A DNA stretch of 9,178 bases from JAKEGN01 sp964465665. GTDB taxonomy: Bacteria; Pseudomonadota; Gammaproteobacteria; Steroidobacterales; Woeseiaceae. The translations under genes and the position numbers were made by a program. Below are positions 6,683 through 9,178 of this stretch, piece after piece. The stretch's first letter is position 1. Each line of letters begins with the position of its first letter. Below the pieces are notes generated by a model that saw nothing but the letters and a program-made list of their open reading frames with translations, was not told the origin of the DNA and made no database searches. Where the stretch lies: assembly GCA_964465665.1 (NCBI GenBank), contig CAYXKM010000175.1:1-9178 (forward strand). Reading direction: 5' to 3'.

Positions 6683-7270
6683 TGCCGGCCTGAGCCCTCG
6701 TGTCAGGACAGCCGGGAAGGTCTCCAGCACCTGGACGGCCACGGCTGCATCCCCGCGGAACCACTTCGGAATCCAGTTTATCGCGCCCATGACTGCGTTG
6801 CCGGTCATGCGCACGTCGCAATCGGCAATGCTGCCGTCGCGGATGCCGCTCGACAGGATCTCCTCGAAACCGCGGCTATGCCGGCGCGATATCGAGAGGA
6901 TGTCGTTGCGGTGCGCGGCTTTGAGTGAGGGCACTTCGCTCATGATGGCGACCGGTCCGGCGTCGCCGACCATGATTTCGACGTGGTTGCGTATGTACAG
7001 GAACGCCTGCTCGAAGCCGGTGCCTTCGGAGTCCCGTGCCTGGTCCAAAGCGCGACGGCCAAGGTCGGCAGCCCGGAGATAACACTGGTAAACCAGTTCT
7101 TCCTTGTTCCTGACATAGTAATAGAGCGCCGCATCCGTCAGGCCAAGCCGAAGTGCCACGTCCTTCAGCGACGTGCCGCTGTAACCCTTCTGGTTGAAGC
7201 AGGCCGCCGCCGCGCGCAAAATCCGGTCACGTTGATACTGAAATCGTGGTGCGTCGGCTGCAATGGCCAT
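6674..7270 (-). CDS. TetR/AcrR family transcriptional regulator
   Basis: DNA-binding repressor-type protein of 198 residues. The TetR_N helix-turn-helix spans about residues 15-61: RDRILRAAAACFNQKGYSG, then TSLKDVALRLGLTDAALYYY containing the recognition helix, then VRNKEELV. The C-terminal ligand domain has no sequence motif I can tie to a ligand. The element AINWIPKWF (163-171) resembles TetR proteins that control lipid or acyl-CoA catabolism (KstR2-like), so an acyl-CoA effector is plausible. The start is supported by AGGAG 6 nt upstream (complement of 7277-7281). It is divergent from icmF across an AT-rich gap with palindromes, so autoregulation and control of icmF are likely. The stop overlaps the Sel1-like gene by 9 bp. 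Confidence 0.92.
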   Translation of the reverse strand: MAIAADAPRFQYQRDRILRAAAACFNQKGYSGTSLKDVALRLGLTDAALYYYVRNKEELVYQCYLRAADLGRRALDQARDSEGTGFEQAFLYIRNHVEIMVGDAGPVAIMSEVPSLKAAHRNDILSISRRHSRGFEEILSSGIRDGSIADCDVRMTGNAVMGAINWIPKWFRGDAAVAVQVLETFPAVLTRGLRPASG

Positions 7271-7315
7271 GTCGTACTCCTGCGCGGGCTCTTGTTTTCC
7301 GCTTTCCGCTGCATT

Positions 7316-7335
7316 ATTTTAATCTTGATTAGAAT
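7316..7335. promoter_or_regulatory. Palindromic operator candidate for the TetR regulator (site 1)
   Basis: Inverted repeat with 9-bp arms ATTTTAATC and GATTAGAAT around a central TT; 8 of 9 pairs are complementary, and the inner TAATC/GATTA is perfect. Length and symmetry fit a TetR dimer site. It covers the predicted tetR -10 box, which fits autorepression. Confidence 0.55.
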
Positions 7336-7343
7336 TTTTGCAA
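7316..7343 (-). promoter_or_regulatory. Candidate tetR promoter
   Basis: Read on the minus strand: TTGCAA (7343-7338), 16 nt, TAAAAT (7321-7316; 5 of 6 matches to TATAAT). The predicted transcript would start close to 7309, leaving a leader of about 40 nt. Boxes judged by eye. Confidence 0.45.
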
Positions 7344-7366
7344 TCTAATAAATATCTGATTTTTAT
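7338..7366 (+). promoter_or_regulatory. Candidate icmF promoter
   Basis: TTGCAA (7338-7343), 17 nt, TTTTAT (7361-7366), 4 of 6 matches in each box. An alternative is TTGATT (7325-7330), 16 nt, AATAAA (7347-7352). Either lies within the palindrome-bearing AT-rich tract and leaves a leader of roughly 50-70 nt before the ATG at 7426. Confidence 0.4.
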
Positions 7367-7369
7367 CAG
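7356..7369. promoter_or_regulatory. Second palindrome over the icmF promoter (site 2)
   Basis: A perfect inverted repeat, CTGAT-TTTT-ATCAG, overlaps the proposed icmF -10 box. Its arms differ from site 1, so it may be a weaker regulator site or another protein's site. It is too short and lacks the downstream T-run of a terminator. Confidence 0.4.
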
Positions 7370-7412
7370 GAAAAATCTCGACAGGCGGGATTTTTTCGGC
7401 GCAATACACGTC

Positions 7413-7420
7413 GAGGGTGA
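7413..7420 (+). promoter_or_regulatory. Ribosome binding site of icmF
   Basis: GAGGGTGA lies 5 nt before the ATG at 7426 (8 nt measured from AGGG). It supports this start, which also gives the usual short leader before the B12 domain. Confidence 0.6.
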
Positions 7421-7425
7421 CGTCA

Positions 7426-9178
7426 ATGAGCACCGCAGCCAGTGACCTGCCGGGCATTACCGGCAAGATCGACAATCCGCCGCTACGATTCGTGACGGCA
7501 GCCTCCCTTTTCGATGGCCACGACGCGGCCATCAACATCATGCGCCGACTGATCCAGGCAAAAGGCGCCGAGGTCATACATCTCGGGCATAACCGCAGTG
7601 TCGAGGACATCGTGCAGGCCGCGATCCAGGAAGATGCCGACGGCATTGCCGTCAGCTCCTACCAGGGCGGGCACAACGAATTTTTCCGCTACATGATCGA
7701 TCGGCTGCGGGAACTCGGTGCACCGCACATCAAAGTGTTCGGCGGCGGTGGTGGCACCATCACCCCGGAGGAAATCCGGGTATTGATGGAGTACGGGATC
7801 GAACGCATCTATCACCCGCACGACGGCATGTCCATGGGGCTCGACGAGATGATCGGCGACCTGGTCAAGCGCACCGAAAAGGACCGCGTGGCAACACGTT
7901 TGCCCAATGTCACAACGCCGCAGAAAAATATCGAGATTGCCGCCACGATGTCGGCGATCGAGGAGGGCGCATTCAGCGAGACCAAACTCGCGAGCCTCCG
8001 GAAGTCATGGCAGGTCCGGACCGGCAAGTCGCCGGTGGTCGGAATCACGGGCACCGGCGGCGCCGGCAAAAGCAGTGTCACGGACGAGATCCTGAACCGC
8101 TTCCTCGCTTCATTTCCGCAGAAGCGAATTGCGGTGCTTGCTGTCGATCCGACGCGACGCCGCACGGGCGGCGCCCTGCTTGGCGATCGCATACGCATGA
8201 ATTCGCTGCGCTCGGACCGGATCTACATGCGATCCATCGCGACGCGACGCCAGCATCTTGCAACCAGCGAAATGCTCTCGGACCAGATCCTTTTCCTGAA
8301 ATCCCTCGGATACGACCTGATTCTGGTGGAAACGGCGGGTATCGGCCAAAGCGACAGCGAAATCGTCGACATGGTCGATTTCTCGGTCTACGTCATGACC
8401 AGCGACTACGGAGCAGCGAGCCAGCTCGAGAAAATCGACATGCTCGATTTCGCCGACCTTATCGTGCTGAACAAGTATGACAAGCGCGGAGCGGAGGACG
8501 CGCTTCGCGATATTCGCAAGCAATGGAAGCGCAATCACGTGCGTTTCAAGACCAAAGATGAAGACATTCCCGTCTACCCGACCATCGCCAGTCAGTTCAA
8601 CGACCCGGGCGTGAGCTGGATGTTCTTTCAGTTATGCCAGCGAGTGGCGAAGAAACTGGGCTATCCCGCCGGGGAATGGATACCGGACATCGATGTATCG
8701 GTTAAGGAACCGCGGGCAATGGCGGTCATCCCGGGCAACCGCATTCGTTACCTGGCGGAAATCAGCGAGCAGGGCCGAGCCGTCAATTTTTCGGTGGCGA
8801 GTCTTGCGGAAACCGCGAGCCGCATGCAGCACTGTTACGAGGCGCTGCGGGCACTGGACGACCCGCAATTGCCGGCGGAATTCGAGAGCTTCAAAGCAGC
8901 AGTGCTGACCGACGCAACCGACAGGTCCCTGATGGTCCTGCGACAGCGCTACCAGGCGGCAATGGACGATCTCGGCAGTGAGGGATTGTTGCTGCTGAAA
9001 AACTGGCCCGCACGCAAACAGGCGGTACAGTCCGAGGAGTACACCTACGAAGTGCGCGGGCGCGAGATTCGCGGATCGAACTACACGGAATCGCTGAGCC
9101 ACCAGAAAATTCCGAAAGTTGCCGCTCCGAAATACCGTGACTGGGGCGAGCTGCTGACTTTCCTCATGAAAGAGAATC
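7426..9178 (+). CDS. icmF: Fused isobutyryl-CoA mutase/GTPase IcmF, 3' partial
   Basis: Coenzyme-B12-dependent mutase fused to its own G-protein chaperone; interconverts isobutyryl-CoA and n-butyryl-CoA, and in characterised members isovaleryl- and pivalyl-CoA. The frame runs off the window end after 584 codons, about half of the roughly 1,080-residue family length. Residues 20-150 form the B12 domain with the DGH motif (D30, axial-ligand H32), VSSYQGGH at 76-83 and FGGGGGT near 105-111. The MeaB-like GTPase follows: Walker A GTGGAGKSS (209-217), VDP at D241, TGGALLGDRIRM (247-258), ETAG (302-305), and the guanine-specificity NKYD (349-352). Residues 420-584 are the linker, ending just before the TIM-barrel substrate domain. 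The N-terminal B12 domain followed by a G domain separates IcmF from ordinary methylmalonyl-CoA mutase. Divergent TetR gene upstream. No frameshift or missing nucleotide-binding motif seen. Confidence 0.95.
   Translation, partial: MSTAASDLPGITGKIDNPPLRFVTAASLFDGHDAAINIMRRLIQAKGAEVIHLGHNRSVEDIVQAAIQEDADGIAVSSYQGGHNEFFRYMIDRLRELGAPHIKVFGGGGGTITPEEIRVLMEYGIERIYHPHDGMSMGLDEMIGDLVKRTEKDRVATRLPNVTTPQKNIEIAATMSAIEEGAFSETKLASLRKSWQVRTGKSPVVGITGTGGAGKSSVTDEILNRFLASFPQKRIAVLAVDPTRRRTGGALLGDRIRMNSLRSDRIYMRSIATRRQHLATSEMLSDQILFLKSLGYDLILVETAGIGQSDSEIVDMVDFSVYVMTSDYGAASQLEKIDMLDFADLIVLNKYDKRGAEDALRDIRKQWKRNHVRFKTKDEDIPVYPTIASQFNDPGVSWMFFQLCQRVAKKLGYPAGEWIPDIDVSVKEPRAMAVIPGNRIRYLAEISEQGRAVNFSVASLAETASRMQHCYEALRALDDPQLPAEFESFKAAVLTDATDRSLMVLRQRYQAAMDDLGSEGLLLLKNWPARKQAVQSEEYTYEVRGREIRGSNYTESLSHQKIPKVAAPKYRDWGELLTFLMKEN

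Overview
The window looks like a chromosomal acyl-CoA catabolism locus from a high-GC proteobacterium, most likely a gammaproteobacterium. GC is roughly 60% by eye. The support is the gene content: a bacterial-type methylcrotonyl-CoA carboxylase beta subunit, an HSDL2/Atu-like SDR, an ACAD10/11-type kinase, a hydratase-2 type MaoC protein, a TetR regulator and a fused cobalamin mutase IcmF. This is an inference from family resemblance; no rRNA or marker gene is present to fix the taxon. I see no mobile elements, tRNAs, rRNAs or CRISPR arrays.

Layout. (1) Positions 1-3537, plus strand: the 3' part of a carboxyltransferase gene (methylcrotonyl-CoA carboxylase beta), an HSDL2-like short-chain dehydrogenase, and an APH-fold acyl-CoA kinase-like protein placed 6 bp after it. 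(2) 3531-4034, minus strand: a RimI-like GNAT acetyltransferase, convergent with and overlapping the kinase gene. (3) 4143-5825, plus strand: a MaoC/hydratase-2 protein followed 24 bp later by a crotonase, probably one transcript from a sigma70-like promoter near 4055-4083. (4) 5969-6682, plus strand: an exported or lipid-anchored small Sel1-like-repeat protein of unknown role. (5) 6674-7270, minus strand: a TetR regulator overlapping the previous gene tail to tail. (6) 7426 to the window end, plus strand: the N-terminal 584 residues of fused isobutyryl-CoA mutase IcmF (B12 domain, GTPase chaperone domain, linker), cut before the main substrate-binding mutase domain.

How the genes may work together. 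The carboxylase belongs to leucine/isovalerate breakdown or an analogous branched-chain route. The SDR, kinase, MaoC hydratase and crotonase are the enzyme types that process hydroxylated, branched or unsaturated acyl-CoAs. IcmF isomerises C4/C5 branched acyl-CoAs (isobutyryl/n-butyryl, and isovaleryl/pivalyl). The TetR gene is divergent from icmF across an AT-rich 155-bp gap with palindromes over both predicted promoters, so it is probably an acyl-CoA-responsive regulator of itself and icmF.

The two points most worth following are the kinase/SDR pair, which may belong to a 4-hydroxyacyl-CoA phosphorylation pathway like Lva or ACAD10/11, and the compact tetR-icmF control region, in which one self-complementary hexamer could act as the -35 of both divergent promoters. 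I found no clearly unprecedented system; most genes are ordinary members of known families.
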